From the NCBI GenBank assembly GCA_029781135.1, contig JAKOXH010000061.1, positions 1-64,000 on the forward strand: a DNA stretch of 64,000 nt, in the 5' to 3' direction. Position 1 is the stretch's first letter, and every line of letters begins with the position of its first letter. Under the pieces are notes generated by a model. The model was not told the origin of the DNA and made no database searches. It worked only from the letters and a program-made list of their open reading frames with translations. The translations under genes were made by a program, and so were the position numbers. Below, piece after piece: positions 24,082 to 33,879 of the stretch. This DNA is from Planctomycetota bacterium (GTDB lineage: Bacteria > Planctomycetota > Planctomycetia > Pirellulales > Lacipirellulaceae).

Positions 24082-24717
24082 ATGAAGTCGCGTTGGATGA
24101 TCGTTCCGCTCGGTTTGGCATTATTGGTTTCTGCCAAGGTTTTCTCCGCCGACAAGGATGAGACTGAAAAGGCCGAAAAGAAATTCGAATGCACGTGTCC
24201 GATCTCCGGGAAGCCGGCCAAGGAATCGGCGTGTGTTGAAATGAAGGACGGCAGCAAGGTGTATTTCTGCTGCGAGAATTGCCCAGAAGCCTACAAGGCG
24301 GACCCGAAGAAGTACGCTACGAAGGTGAATCACCAGTTGCTGGAAACCGGCCAGGTTGTTCAGGTAGCCTGCCCCATGTCGGGTAAGCCAATCAACAAAG
24401 ACGCCACCGCTGAAATGGGTAAGCAGAAAATCGGTTTCTGCTGCGAACATTGCCTCGCCGATTTCAAGGAAGCGGATGATGCCAAGAAGCTCGAAATGGT
24501 CTTCGGCCCCGAGGCCATGAAGAAGGCGTTCACCCACCAGACCAAGTGCCCGGTCAGCGGCAAGCCGATCAATCCGACTGCGTTTGTCGAATACAAGGGC
24601 GAGAAAGTCTACTTCTGCTGCCCCGGCTGCCCCAAGGCGTTCGAGGAAAACCCGGAAAAGTACGTCGCGAAACTCCCGCAGTTCAAGAAGGACGCCGCCG
24701 AAGCGGAAAAGAACTAG
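24082..24717 (+). CDS. Exported protein with three TRASH/YHS-like metal-binding domains
   Basis: A 211-residue protein with a signal peptide (about residues 1-22, ending KVFSA). Three repeats follow, each with CP-SGKP then a CC-C or CPGC pair and an aromatic ending: CPISGKP..VYFCCENCPEAY (39-71), CPMSGKP..IGFCCEHCLADF (97-128) and CPVSGKP..VYFCCPGCPKAF (156-187). TRASH/YHS domains bind heavy metals such as copper. Three in one exported protein suggest a periplasmic metal sink or sensor. GTAGGAG precedes ATG 24082 and a strong terminator follows, so it is a single-gene unit. No metal transporter is adjacent. Confidence 0.8.
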   Translation: MKSRWMIVPLGLALLVSAKVFSADKDETEKAEKKFECTCPISGKPAKESACVEMKDGSKVYFCCENCPEAYKADPKKYATKVNHQLLETGQVVQVACPMSGKPINKDATAEMGKQKIGFCCEHCLADFKEADDAKKLEMVFGPEAMKKAFTHQTKCPVSGKPINPTAFVEYKGEKVYFCCPGCPKAFEENPEKYVAKLPQFKKDAAEAEKN

Positions 24718-24766
24718 GCTTCTCGATTTCAAGCCAGTTCTCGTTTCTCATCGATCATTGCGTCAT

Positions 24767-24800
24767 AAGGGGCAGCACGTGCTGCCCCTTTTTCTTTTCT
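24767..24800 (+). terminator. Strong rho-independent terminator
   Basis: AAGGGGCAGCAC is followed at once by its perfect complement GTGCTGCCCCTT and then TTTCTTTT. It ends the TRASH-domain gene and separates it from the chaperone cluster. Confidence 0.9.
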
Positions 24801-24902
24801 GCCAAAATGGCACGCGGCTTTTTCGGTGAGGCCGGTTCAGCGGCCGGGGATTCCTGCGTAACTCGTTGACATTTTTCAATTTACGCCCCTGGCTACTCCC
24901 GC

Positions 24903-24918
24903 TGGCACACCGCTTGCT
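24903..24918 (+). promoter_or_regulatory. Sigma-54 (-24/-12) promoter upstream of groEL1
   Basis: TGGCAC, 5 bases, then TTGCT match the sigma-54 consensus fully, with GG and GC 10 bases apart. A start near 24929 gives a leader of about 125 bases before groEL1. No CIRCE-type element was seen. Activation would need an enhancer-binding protein that is not encoded in this window. The rest of the gap 24801-25054 shows nothing further. Confidence 0.65.
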
Positions 24919-25054
24919 TTATATTGCGGAACTTCGCGGTGCGCTGCCATTTCTGGTCGCCACTGCCAACCCGCACAATCGGCGGGCACTGGGTTGCCCG
25001 CCTTCTTTCGACTAGCCAATCTGTTCCAACCACGAATGATCGGAGGACTGTCGC

Positions 25055-26734
25055 GTGGCAGCAAAGCAAATACTGTTCGAGGACGATGCCCGGGCCCCCT
25101 TGGCCGCCGGCGTCGAAAAATTGGCCCGTGCCGTCCGCAGCACGCTCGGCCCCCGCGGCCGCAACGCCGTGCTGGATAAAGGCTGGGGCTCTCCCAAAAT
25201 CACCAAGGACGGCGTCACCGTCGCCCAAGATATCGAACTTGACGACCCGTTCGAAAACCTTGGTGCCCAGCTCGTAAGAGAAGCTGCCAGCAAGACGGGT
25301 GATGTCGCCGGCGATGGCACCACGACGGCCACCGTTTTGGCCGAAGGCATCTTCCGCGAAGGTCTCAAGATGATCGCCGCCGGTGCCGACCCGATGGCCC
25401 TCAGCCGCGGTATCCACAAAGCGGTCGCCGCCGTCGATGAAGCAATTGCCAAGCAGGCCGAGAAGGTCGATATCAAGGATAAGAAAAGCCTGCAGCAAAT
25501 CGCCTCGATCGCCGGCAACAACGACACCAGCATCGGCAACGTGCTTGCCGACGCCTTTACGAAGGTCGGCAAGGATGGCGTCATTACGGTCGATGAAGGC
25601 CGCGGTGCCGATACGACCGTCGAAGTGGTCGAAGGCATGCAGTTCGATCGTGGCTTCCTGTCGCCCCATTTCGTCACGAACCAGGATGAGCAGGAAGTCG
25701 AACTCGAAAACTGCTATATCCTCGTTTACGAAGAGAAGATTTCGAGCGCCAAGAACTTGGTTCCGATCTTGGAAGCCGTTTCGAAGGCGGCCAAGCCGCT
25801 GCTCATCATCGCCGAAGATGTCGAAGGCGAAGCCCTCGCCACGCTGGTGGTCAATAAGCTCCGCGGCATCCTGCAAGTTTGTGCGGTAAAGGCCCCGGGC
25901 TATGGCGATCGTCGCAAGGCCATGCTCGGCGACATCGCGACCCTCACCGGCGCAACCGCGATTTTCAAAGACCTCGGCATCAAGCTCGATGGTATCAAGC
26001 TTTCCGACCTGGGCCGCGCGAAGAAGATCACGGTCAGCACCGATAACACCACGATTATCAGTGGTGCCGGCGACAAGTCGGCCATCCAAGGCCGTGCCGA
26101 GCAAATCCGCAAGGAAATCGAAACGACCGATAGCGATTACGATCGCGAGAAACTGCAAGAGCGGCTTGCCAAGCTGGCCGGCGGCGTGGCCCAGATCAAA
26201 GTGGGCGCCGCGACCGAATCGGAAATGAAGGAAAAGAAGGCTTTATTCGATGACGCCAAGTCGGCCGTCGCGGCCGCACTGGCCGAAGGCGTAGTCGTGG
26301 GCGGCGGCGTGGCCCTGCTCCGCTGCGAAAAGGTCGCCGGCAAGCTCGCTCTGGAAGGCGACGAAAAGCACGGCGCCGAAATCATCGCCAACGTGCTCCA
26401 CTACCCGCTGCGTTACATCGCTGAAAACGCCGGTGTCGATGGCGATGTTGTTGTCAATCGCGTTCGCCAACTCAAGGGCAAGAACGAAGGCTACAACGCG
26501 GATAAGGACGAATACGGCGACCTGGTTGCCGCTGGCGTCGTCGATCCGGCGAAAGTCGTTCGCACGGCATTGAAGAACGGTGCGAGCGTCGCGGCCCTGC
26601 TACTCACCACCGATTCGCTTGTTACCGAAATCCCCAAGGAAGCCGAAGAGCCCGCTGGCGGTCACCACGACCATGGTGGTGGCATGGGCGGAATGGGCAT
26701 GGGAGGTATGGGTGGCATGGGCGGAATGATGTAG
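25055..26734 (+). CDS. groEL: Chaperonin GroEL, copy 1 with Gly-Met-rich tail
   Basis: A 559-residue subunit of the 60-kDa folding chamber. Family landmarks: [36 protein letters not shown] with the ATPase Asp, and [11 protein letters not shown]. The tail is [20 protein letters not shown]-like: Gly-Met repeats preceded by three histidines. The start is GTG. It is first in the chaperone cluster, behind a sigma-54 promoter, 145 bases upstream of groES. Apical residues differ from copy 2 throughout, so the two are old paralogues, not a recent duplication. In organisms with several GroELs one copy is usually housekeeping and others are specialised. Confidence 0.95.
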   Translation: MAAKQILFEDDARAPLAAGVEKLARAVRSTLGPRGRNAVLDKGWGSPKITKDGVTVAQDIELDDPFENLGAQLVREAASKTGDVAGDGTTTATVLAEGIFREGLKMIAAGADPMALSRGIHKAVAAVDEAIAKQAEKVDIKDKKSLQQIASIAGNNDTSIGNVLADAFTKVGKDGVITVDEGRGADTTVEVVEGMQFDRGFLSPHFVTNQDEQEVELENCYILVYEEKISSAKNLVPILEAVSKAAKPLLIIAEDVEGEALATLVVNKLRGILQVCAVKAPGYGDRRKAMLGDIATLTGATAIFKDLGIKLDGIKLSDLGRAKKITVSTDNTTIISGAGDKSAIQGRAEQIRKEIETTDSDYDREKLQERLAKLAGGVAQIKVGAATESEMKEKKALFDDAKSAVAAALAEGVVVGGGVALLRCEKVAGKLALEGDEKHGAEIIANVLHYPLRYIAENAGVDGDVVVNRVRQLKGKNEGYNADKDEYGDLVAAGVVDPAKVVRTALKNGASVAALLLTTDSLVTEIPKEAEEPAGGHHDHGGGMGGMGMGGMGGMGGMM

Positions 26735-26777
26735 GAGGGTTGAGGGTTGAGGGTCGAGAGTTGAGGGTTGAGGGTTG
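26735..26777. repeat. GAGGGTT tandem repeat after groEL1
   Basis: About six imperfect copies of the heptamer GAGGGTT (variants GAGGGTC, GAGAGTT). It starts 1 base after the groEL1 stop. The rest of the gap to groES shows no clear promoter. Confidence 0.75.
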
Positions 26778-26879
26778 AATGACCAAATCAAAACCCATCT
26801 GTCTATCCTGTCAATCGCTTGCGGTTTAGCTGAACAAATTCATCAACCATACAAAAGATATTCATAAGGAAACGAAAGC

Positions 26880-27179
26880 ATGGCCAAAATTAACTTGCGT
26901 CCGCTGGATGATCGCGTCGTTGTCGAACCCCTGGAGGCCGAGGAGATGACGGCCGGTGGCATCGTGCTGCCGGATGCGGCCAAAGAGAAGCCGCAACGCG
27001 GCAAAGTCGTTGCCTGCGGCCCGGGCAAGCTTCTTGATTCAGGCAGCCGCGGTGAACTCAGCGTCAAGGTCGGCGACGAAGTCATCTACGGCAAGTACGG
27101 CGGCTCCGAAGTCGAAGTCAACGGCGAAGAATTCAAAATCCTCCGCGAGAGTGACATCCTCGCGAAAGTTGTCAGCTAA
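26880..27179 (+). CDS. groES: Co-chaperonin GroES
   Basis: A 99-residue lid of the chaperonin. It reads [20 protein letters not shown] with the mobile loop [13 protein letters not shown], then [15 protein letters not shown], and ends [17 protein letters not shown] lies upstream of ATG 26880. It sits between the two groEL genes, an order (groEL, groES, groEL) unlike the usual groES-groEL operon. It may serve both copies. Confidence 0.95.
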   Translation: MAKINLRPLDDRVVVEPLEAEEMTAGGIVLPDAAKEKPQRGKVVACGPGKLLDSGSRGELSVKVGDEVIYGKYGGSEVEVNGEEFKILRESDILAKVVS

Positions 27180-27188
27180 ATGAATTAG

Positions 27189-27357
27189 GCTCACGCAAAG
27201 ACGCAAAGACGCAAAGAAAAGACAAAAGGAATTAACCACGGAGACACCGAGAACACGGAGAGACGAATACTAGATTTTGAAATTTGCATTTCTCCGTGTC
27301 CTCCGTGTCTCCGTGGTCTTATTAAATTCTTTGCGACTTAGCGCCTTTGCGTGAGAT
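27189..27357. repeat. GCAAAGACGC-type long inverted repeat between groES and groEL2
   Basis: The left side runs GCTCACGCAAAGACGCAAAG and on to CCACGGAGACACCGAGAACA. The right side returns with TCCGTGTCTCCGTGG and GCGCCTTTGCGTGAG. It can fold into one long imperfect hairpin. Related copies lie at 30568-30728 and 51948-52028. Confidence 0.75.
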
Positions 27358-27390
27358 ACACGAATAACTAACTGTATAGGAACCATAACC

Positions 27391-29010
27391 GTGGCAAAGC
27401 AATTAATGTTCGACGACGCCGCCCGGGCCAAAATGCTCGCCGGCGTGGATAAACTGGCCGACGCCGTGGCCGTCACGCTCGGCCCCCGCGGCCGCAACGT
27501 GATCATCAACAAATCGTTCGGCGGCCCCACCGTCACCAAGGACGGCGTCACCGTCAGCAAGGAAATCGAACTCGAAGACCCGTTCGAAAACATGGGCGCG
27601 AAGCTCGTGCATGAAGTGGCCGATAAGACCTCGTCGCTCGCCGGCGACGGCACGACCACCGCGACCGTGCTTGCCCGCGCGATCCTCCGCGAAGGTACGC
27701 GCAACATTGTCGCCGGCAGCAACCCGATGGCCGTCCGCCGCGGCATCGACAAGGCCGTCGCCACCGCCACCGAGCAGCTCGACAAAATGTCAAAAAAGGT
27801 TTCCAGCAAGCAGGAAATCGCTCACGTCGGCGCGATCAGTGCCAACAACGATCATGCGATCGGCGAACTGCTCGCCGACGCCATGGAAAAGGTTGGCAAA
27901 GATGGCGTGATCACGGTCGAAGAAGGCAAAACGACCGAAACCACGCTCGAACTCGTCGAAGGCATGCAGTTCGATAAGGGCTACCTCTCGCCGTATTTCA
28001 TCAACCAACCGGCCACGATGGAGTGCGTGCTGGAAGACGCTTACTTGTTGATCCACGAGAAGAAGATCAGCAACCTGCGCGAAGTGTTGCCCATCTTGGA
28101 GCAGGTCAGCCAGAAGGCCAAGCCGCTGATCATCATTGCGGAAGATGTGGAGGGCGAAGCGCTTGCCGCGCTCGTCGTCAACAAGCTCCGCGGTATCCTC
28201 AATGTGTGTGCCGTCAAGGCTCCCGGCTTCGGTGATCGCCGCAAGGCCATGCTGGCCGATATCGGCGTCCTCACCGGCGGCACCGTGATGAGCGAAGACC
28301 TGGGCAAGAAGCTCGAGAACATTACGCTCGAAGAACTCGGCCGGGCGAAGAAGATCACGGTCACCAAGGACAATTGCACGATCGTCCAAGGCGCCGGCCG
28401 CCGCGAGGATGTGCAGAAGCGGATCGAGCAGATTCGCAAGGGCATCGAGGCCACGACCAGCGATTATGATCGCGAAAAGCTGCAAGAGCGGCTGGCCAAG
28501 CTGACCGGCGGCGTCGCGATCATCTCGGTCGGCGCTTCGAGCGAAGCCGATATGAAGCAGAAGAAGGCCCGCGTCGAGGACGCCCTCCACGCCACACGTG
28601 CGGCGGTGGAAGAAGGTATTCTGCCCGGCGGCGGTGTCGCTTTGCTCCGTTGCCAGGAAGCGGTCGAGAAGGCCCGTTCTGGTGCCAAGGGCGATGAACG
28701 CATCGGTGTCGATATCGTCCTGGGCGTGTTGCAAGCGCCGCTCAAGCAAATTGCCGACAACTGCGGCCTTAGCGGCAGCGTGGTCGCCGACGAGGTTGCC
28801 CAGAAGGGCACCAATATTGGCTACGATGCCAACGCCGGCGAATACACCGACATGATGAAGGCCGGCATCCTGGACCCCACCAAGGTCGTGAAGGCCGCCC
28901 TCACCAACGCCGCCAGCATCGCCAGTCTGATGCTGACGACCGAGGCTCTCGTCACCAACTTCGATAAGAAGGACGAAAACAAGAAGGCCGTCATCGGCAG
29001 CGTTCGATAA
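27391..29010 (+). CDS. groEL: Chaperonin GroEL, copy 2 without Gly-Met tail
   Basis: A 539-residue chaperonin subunit. Landmarks: [46 protein letters not shown]. The C terminus ends [12 protein letters not shown], with no Gly-Met repeat. The tail normally projects into the folding chamber, so loss should change the chamber floor. The start is GTG. A long hairpin separates it from groES, so it may have its own promoter. The apical domain differs from copy 1 (for example [20 protein letters not shown] versus [19 protein letters not shown]), consistent with different substrates. Confidence 0.95.
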   Translation: MAKQLMFDDAARAKMLAGVDKLADAVAVTLGPRGRNVIINKSFGGPTVTKDGVTVSKEIELEDPFENMGAKLVHEVADKTSSLAGDGTTTATVLARAILREGTRNIVAGSNPMAVRRGIDKAVATATEQLDKMSKKVSSKQEIAHVGAISANNDHAIGELLADAMEKVGKDGVITVEEGKTTETTLELVEGMQFDKGYLSPYFINQPATMECVLEDAYLLIHEKKISNLREVLPILEQVSQKAKPLIIIAEDVEGEALAALVVNKLRGILNVCAVKAPGFGDRRKAMLADIGVLTGGTVMSEDLGKKLENITLEELGRAKKITVTKDNCTIVQGAGRREDVQKRIEQIRKGIEATTSDYDREKLQERLAKLTGGVAIISVGASSEADMKQKKARVEDALHATRAAVEEGILPGGGVALLRCQEAVEKARSGAKGDERIGVDIVLGVLQAPLKQIADNCGLSGSVVADEVAQKGTNIGYDANAGEYTDMMKAGILDPTKVVKAALTNAASIASLMLTTEALVTNFDKKDENKKAVIGSVR

Positions 29011-29185
29011 GGCGATGAATTGAATCCACTGACCCGATAGCCGCGATGCTACGCATCGCCGGTGAGTCTATTAACGAATCGGTTGACAGCCGCACGCGGG
29101 CCACTTCGTCCTCGGACAAGTGGCCCCGTTGCTTAGAATGAGTAAGAATTGAATATGGTGTGACGTGACGGGACTCGGCTGATTT

Positions 29186-29405
29186 GAACGGCCCCGAAGG
29201 GGCCAAGTCGTGTAACCGGGGCCGTGAGGCCCCGGAAACAGGCAGCCAAAAAGCAAGGAAGCCCCGAAGGGGCGACATATATTCACTCGCGTCGTCACCA
29301 CCAGGCCAATCACTGATGTCGCCCCTTCGGGGCTTCGGAATCAATTGTTGATACGATCCCAGGGGCTCGGGCCCCTGGCTACATGCCGTCGCCCCTCCGG
29401 GGCTT
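29186..29405. repeat. Cluster of GCCCCGAAGGGGC palindromes upstream of dnaJ
   Basis: At least six short GC-rich palindromes: GGCCCCGAAGGGGCC, GGGGCCGTGAGGCCCC, GCCCCGAAGGGGC, GCCCCTTCGGGGC, GGGGCTCGGGCCCC and GCCCCTCCGGGGC. They fill most of the gap 29011-29411 and the last ends within about 10 bases of the dnaJ start, so some would be transcribed into the dnaJ leader. The first part of the gap, 29011-29185, shows no gene. Confidence 0.8.
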
Positions 29406-29411
29406 TATCCC

Positions 29412-30545
<1,134 letters not shown>

Positions 30546-30567
30546 ACGACCGAAATCGAAACTGAAG

Positions 30568-30728
30568 GACTCACGCAAAGTCGCAAAGACGCAAAGAGAG
30601 AATTATTGAACCACGAAGGACACGAAGAGCACAAAGGAGAAGAAACGTGAACTTGATTCGTACTTCTCTTTGTTCGTCTTTGTGTTCTTTGTGGTTCAAG
30701 AAAACGGAATCGCGCCTTTGCGTGAGAC
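30568..30728. repeat. GCAAAGACGC-type long inverted repeat between dnaJ and grpE
   Basis: The left side has GACTCACGCAAAGTCGCAAA and CCACGAAGGACACGAAGAGC. The right side returns with GTCTTTGTGTTCTTTGTGG and GCGCCTTTGCGTGAGAC. It is the same family as at 27189-27357 and 51948-52028, here filling the gap between two chaperone genes. Confidence 0.8.
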
Positions 30729-30753
30729 AAACTACCATTGAAGGAGAATTCCG

Positions 30754-31281
30754 ATGGCCGGTGAAGAGTCACCTACGACGGATGCCGGGGAGGATGATTT
30801 CCTGGAGGACGGCAAACTTCCATCGTCTATCGAGGCTGCATCGACCGAAGTCGCGGACTTGAATGACCGCTTGCTGCGACTGCACGCCGAAATGCAGAAC
30901 CTGCGCAACCGCACCTCGCGGGAAATCGCCGACGAGCGGAAGTATGCGTCGCTGCCGGTGGTTCGCGACCTGCTGCCGGTGGTCGACAACATCGATCGCG
31001 CGATCGAGGCCGCCGAAAAAGCGGGCGAAGCCGAAAACCTCCTTTCCGGCTTCCGACTCGTCAAACAGCAACTCCACGGAATCCTGACGCAGCACAAATG
31101 CGAGCCAATCGATGCCGATGGCCAGGAATTTAACCCCCATTTTCACCAGGCCATCCTGCAGCAACCGTCGGCCGAAGTGCCGGCGGGGCACGTGATGCTC
31201 GTCGCTCAAACTGGCTACAAGATTCACGACCGCGTCGTCCGCCCGGCGCAAGTGATTGTGTCGAGCGGGCCACCTGCCTAG
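30754..31281 (+). CDS. grpE: Nucleotide exchange factor GrpE
   Basis: A 175-residue DnaK partner that releases ADP. The acidic N terminus (AGEDDFLEDG) leads to a long coiled coil: VADLNDRLLRLHAEMQNLRN, then RTSREIADERKYA. LLPVVDNIDRAIEAAE is the family signature. The C-terminal beta wing has QEFNPHFHQAIL and ends VVRPAQVIVSSG. AAGGAGAAT precedes the ATG. It closes the chaperone cluster. Confidence 0.95.
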   Translation: MAGEESPTTDAGEDDFLEDGKLPSSIEAASTEVADLNDRLLRLHAEMQNLRNRTSREIADERKYASLPVVRDLLPVVDNIDRAIEAAEKAGEAENLLSGFRLVKQQLHGILTQHKCEPIDADGQEFNPHFHQAILQQPSAEVPAGHVMLVAQTGYKIHDRVVRPAQVIVSSGPPA

Positions 31282-31304
31282 TGCGCCCGAATTAGCGCAC
31301 GTTC

Positions 31305-31398
31305 ATTGGCGTCCGCCGCGAGGCGGAATTTACCGCCAATACCGTTGACAACGTCACGACCAGCACAGCTAAATTCGGCGTTGCCGCCGACGCTAATA
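31305..31398. repeat. GGCGTC..CCGCC palindromic repeat pair
   Basis: ATTGGCGTCCGCCGCGAGGC at the left and its approximate complement GGCGTTGCCGCCGACGCTAA at the right form an imperfect inverted pair. Relatives lie at 42807-42934 and, in frame, in the phosphotransferase gene (55629-55656). Confidence 0.65.
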
Positions 31399-31451
31399 CG
31401 CCCTAATAATATCCCTGTCCCCCGTCCCCCGTATCCTGTCCCCTTTCTCCC

Positions 31452-31790
31452 ATGCCCACTTACGATTACGAATGCGACGCCTGCGGACACACGTTCGAGC
31501 TCTTCCAATCGATCTCGGAGCCCGTCGAGAAGAAGTGCCCCGACTGCAAGAAGCCCAAGCTCCGCCGCCTCTTCGGTACCGGTGCCGCCGTCGTCTTCAA
31601 AGGCTCGGGCTTCTACCAAACCGATTATCGCAGCGAATCCTACAAGAAGGCCGCGGAAAAAGATAAGCCCGCGAGCGAATCGAAGAGCGATTCGAAATCG
31701 GAGAGCAAAAGCGAGAGCAAATCCGCCTCCGATGCGAAGTCGTCGAGCAGTGGCAAGACCGAGAAGAAGAAATCGACGAAGAAGGATTGA
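31452..31790 (+). CDS. FmdB-type zinc-ribbon protein
   Basis: A 112-residue protein. The first 45 residues, MPTYDYECDACGHTFELFQS then KKCPDCKKPKLRRLFGTG, are the FmdB/CxxC_CxxC_SSSS ribbon with two CxxC pairs. The middle VVFKGSGFYQTDYR is also typical of the family. The tail is a long Ser/Lys/Glu low-complexity stretch (about residues 70-112), likely unstructured. The regulatory role proposed for FmdB is poorly supported in general, so only the fold is claimed. It converges with the RluA gene, leaving 5 bases between them. Confidence 0.85.
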   Translation: MPTYDYECDACGHTFELFQSISEPVEKKCPDCKKPKLRRLFGTGAAVVFKGSGFYQTDYRSESYKKAAEKDKPASESKSDSKSESKSESKSASDAKSSSSGKTEKKKSTKKD

Positions 31791-31795
31791 ACGAA

Positions 31796-32500
31796 TCAGT
31801 TAATTGGCAGTTGTCCGCCGAGCAGTTCTCGCCACGCCGTGGCAGCCGGCGCGACAACGTCCACGGCCTCGCCCGTCATCGGATGATTGAAACCCAACTG
31901 GCGGGCGTGGAGCGCGATTGCCCGCAGCCGCTCATCCGCAAACTGTTCGCCAAACGGCACGGTGGAACCATACTGCAAATCGCCAATCACCGCGTGTCCG
32001 CGCGACGCTGCTTGCACACGAATCTGGTGCGTTCGTCCCGTTTCCAACTCGATTTCTAGCCACGTGCCCACACCTTCAATCCGTCCCAACACCCGATAGT
32101 GTAGCACCGCAATCTTACCGCGTGGGTCGTCCGCCGGCACCACGATCGACTGCGACATTCCATGCCGCTTGTGCAGGCAATCGGTCCACGTGCCTTCGTC
32201 TCCCTCGACCTGCCCTTCGACGACCGCCCAATACACCTTGGTCACCGTGCGATTCTCGAACTGCGTGCTGAGCCGCTGGGCCGCCCGCACGTGCCGAGCA
32301 AACACAATCGCCCCGGAAACGGGCCGATCGAGCCGGTGCGGCAAGCCCAGGTAAATGTTGCCCTCTTTTTGCTCCCGCTCGCGGTAAAACGCCTTTACCT
32401 GCACTTCCAAGCTATCGATGCCGGCGGGGGCCTGCGTAAGAATGCCGGCCGGCTTGTTGATTACCAAGCAGGGCCCGTTATCGTAGAGAATTTCCAGCAT
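31796..32500 (-). CDS. RluA-family pseudouridine synthase
   Basis: A 234-residue RNA-modifying enzyme. It begins directly with the catalytic fold (ILYDNGPCLVINKPAGI). The active site is LPHRLDRPVSGAIVFAR, with Asp58 as nucleophile. GRTHQIRVQAASRGHAVIGD near the end is the second signature. There is no S4 domain, so it resembles the short RluA/TruC-like types. The RNA target is not predictable. A palindrome cluster upstream (32514-32748) separates it from the divergent argC. Confidence 0.92.
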   Translation of the reverse strand: MLEILYDNGPCLVINKPAGILTQAPAGIDSLEVQVKAFYREREQKEGNIYLGLPHRLDRPVSGAIVFARHVRAAQRLSTQFENRTVTKVYWAVVEGQVEGDEGTWTDCLHKRHGMSQSIVVPADDPRGKIAVLHYRVLGRIEGVGTWLEIELETGRTHQIRVQAASRGHAVIGDLQYGSTVPFGEQFADERLRAIALHARQLGFNHPMTGEAVDVVAPAATAWRELLGGQLPIN

Positions 32501-32513
32501 CGAATGTGCGTAC

Positions 32514-32748
32514 GTCAGGCTTCAGCCTGACAGAATATCCGGCCAAACGACCGGTCAGGGCTAAAGCCTGACCTACGGGTTGCGAACCCCATCAGACCGC
32601 GATTTGTCCCTCTCCGCAAGGCGTTCGTGGCATAGCGGTTTGGCATGCCGGCCGCTACAATGCGAGGCTCGCCAGTTACACATTTGTAGGGTGGGCACCG
32701 CCCACCACATTGGTCGCGTTCGTTTTGGTGGGCAGTGCCCACCTTACC
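32514..32748. repeat. Palindromes between the RluA gene and argC
   Basis: GTCAGGCTTCAGCCTGAC (32514) and GTCAGGGCTAAAGCCTGAC (32554) form one family, also found at 54848-54919. GTAGGGTGGGCACCGCCCACC (about 32687) and GTGGGCAGTGCCCACCTTAC (about 32728) form another, also found at 56086-56107. They fill the divergent gap and end next to the argC start. Confidence 0.8.
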
Positions 32749-32751
32749 ACC

Positions 32752-33762
32752 ATGATTCGCGTTGGAATTCTCGGTGCATCCGGATATTCGGCCCTCGAGC
32801 TGATGAAGATCCTGCTGCGCCATCCCGAAGTGCGGATCACGGCCCTCACCACTCGACAGACCGACGCCCGCCCCGTTGGTGAGGTGCATCCCTCGCTGGC
32901 CGATCGGCTCGATCTCGCGCTCGAAAACCTGCCGCTCGCCGAGGTCGCCGAACGCACCGATTGCGTCTTTTGCTGCTTGCCTCACGGGGCTAGTGCGGCC
33001 GCCGTGGCCGAACTGTTGCCGCGCGGCAAGAAGGTCATCGACCTTAGTGCCGACTACCGCCTCAACGACGCCGCCGAATACCAAAAATGGTACGCGGTCG
33101 AGCATCCCGATCCTGCCCGTCTTCCCACGACGGTCTACGGCCTGCCCGAAATCTACCGTGAGCGAATCCAATCCGCTGACCTAATCGCCAATCCCGGCTG
33201 CTATCCGACGTCGGCAATCCTGGCGCTCGCCCCCTTGCTGCGGGCCGGCGCGATTCTGCCCCGCGGAATCATCGTCGATAGCAAGAGCGGCGTCAGCGGT
33301 GCAGGTCGCGAACCCAAGGCGCACCTGCATTTCCCCGAATGCAACGAGAGCGTCTCGGCTTACGGTGTGGGCACCCACCGCCACATGCCCGAGATCGATC
33401 AAATCCTCACCGATGTGGCGGACGCCGAAGTGCGGGTTGTCTTCACGCCGCACCTCATCCCGATGGACCGCGGCATCCTCTCGACGAGCTACGCCGAGCC
33501 CACGGGCGAATTCGACGACGCCTCGCTCCTCGGCATTCTGAAAGAGTTTTACGCCGGCGAGCCGTTTGTGCGTGTTTCCAAGAACCTGCCGACAACCAAA
33601 CACGTCAGCAATACGAATTTCTGCGACATCACGGTCCGCAGCGTCCGCGGCCGTGTGGTTGTCGTGAGCGCGATTGATAACTTGATCAAGGGCGCTAGCG
33701 GCGCCGCCGTTCAAAATTTCAACCTGATGTACGGCTTCAAAGAAACAACCGCCTTGCTCTGA
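32752..33762 (+). CDS. argC: N-acetyl-gamma-glutamyl-phosphate reductase
   Basis: A 336-residue enzyme of arginine synthesis that reduces N-acetylglutamyl phosphate to the semialdehyde. The NADP site is [17 protein letters not shown] (residues 5-21), the catalytic Cys150 is in ANPGCYPTS, and [11 protein letters not shown] carries the active His. The C terminus has [18 protein letters not shown] 32752 starts the family homology. The order argC-argJ on one strand fits an arginine unit, although a 117-base gap with a large hairpin lies between them. Confidence 0.96.
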   Translation: MIRVGILGASGYSALELMKILLRHPEVRITALTTRQTDARPVGEVHPSLADRLDLALENLPLAEVAERTDCVFCCLPHGASAAAVAELLPRGKKVIDLSADYRLNDAAEYQKWYAVEHPDPARLPTTVYGLPEIYRERIQSADLIANPGCYPTSAILALAPLLRAGAILPRGIIVDSKSGVSGAGREPKAHLHFPECNESVSAYGVGTHRHMPEIDQILTDVADAEVRVVFTPHLIPMDRGILSTSYAEPTGEFDDASLLGILKEFYAGEPFVRVSKNLPTTKHVSNTNFCDITVRSVRGRVVVVSAIDNLIKGASGAAVQNFNLMYGFKETTALL

Positions 33763-33769
33763 CAAAATC

Positions 33770-33854
33770 TGAATTTATGATTTGAGATTTCAGATTTACG
33801 ATTTGCGGATATTTGAATCAAATCGTAAATCATAAATCTTCAATCATAAATTGC
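33770..33854. repeat. AT-rich long hairpin between argC and argJ
   Basis: GATTTACGATTTG (33793-33805) and CAAATCGTAAATC (33819-33831) are perfect arms. The similarity continues outward to nearly 34 bases per arm with about four mismatches. The sequence is AT-rich against GC-rich neighbours. It could attenuate argJ or protect the upstream message. Confidence 0.75.
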
Positions 33855-33879
33855 CCCCAGAAGCGAACGTTCCCTCGAC

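Noticed and set aside
26735-26777. GAGGGTT tandem array as a CRISPR or origin
   Set aside because: The units are heptamers without spacers, sit directly after the groEL1 stop and have no associated genes. It is a simple repeat.
24801-27390. CIRCE (HrcA operator) near groEL or groES
   Set aside because: I looked for TTAGCACTC-N9-GAGTGCTAA and close variants before each chaperone gene and saw none.
24893-28749. Minus-strand open frames opposite the two groEL genes
   Set aside because: Both groEL genes are certain. Antisense frames opposite GroEL are a common artefact.
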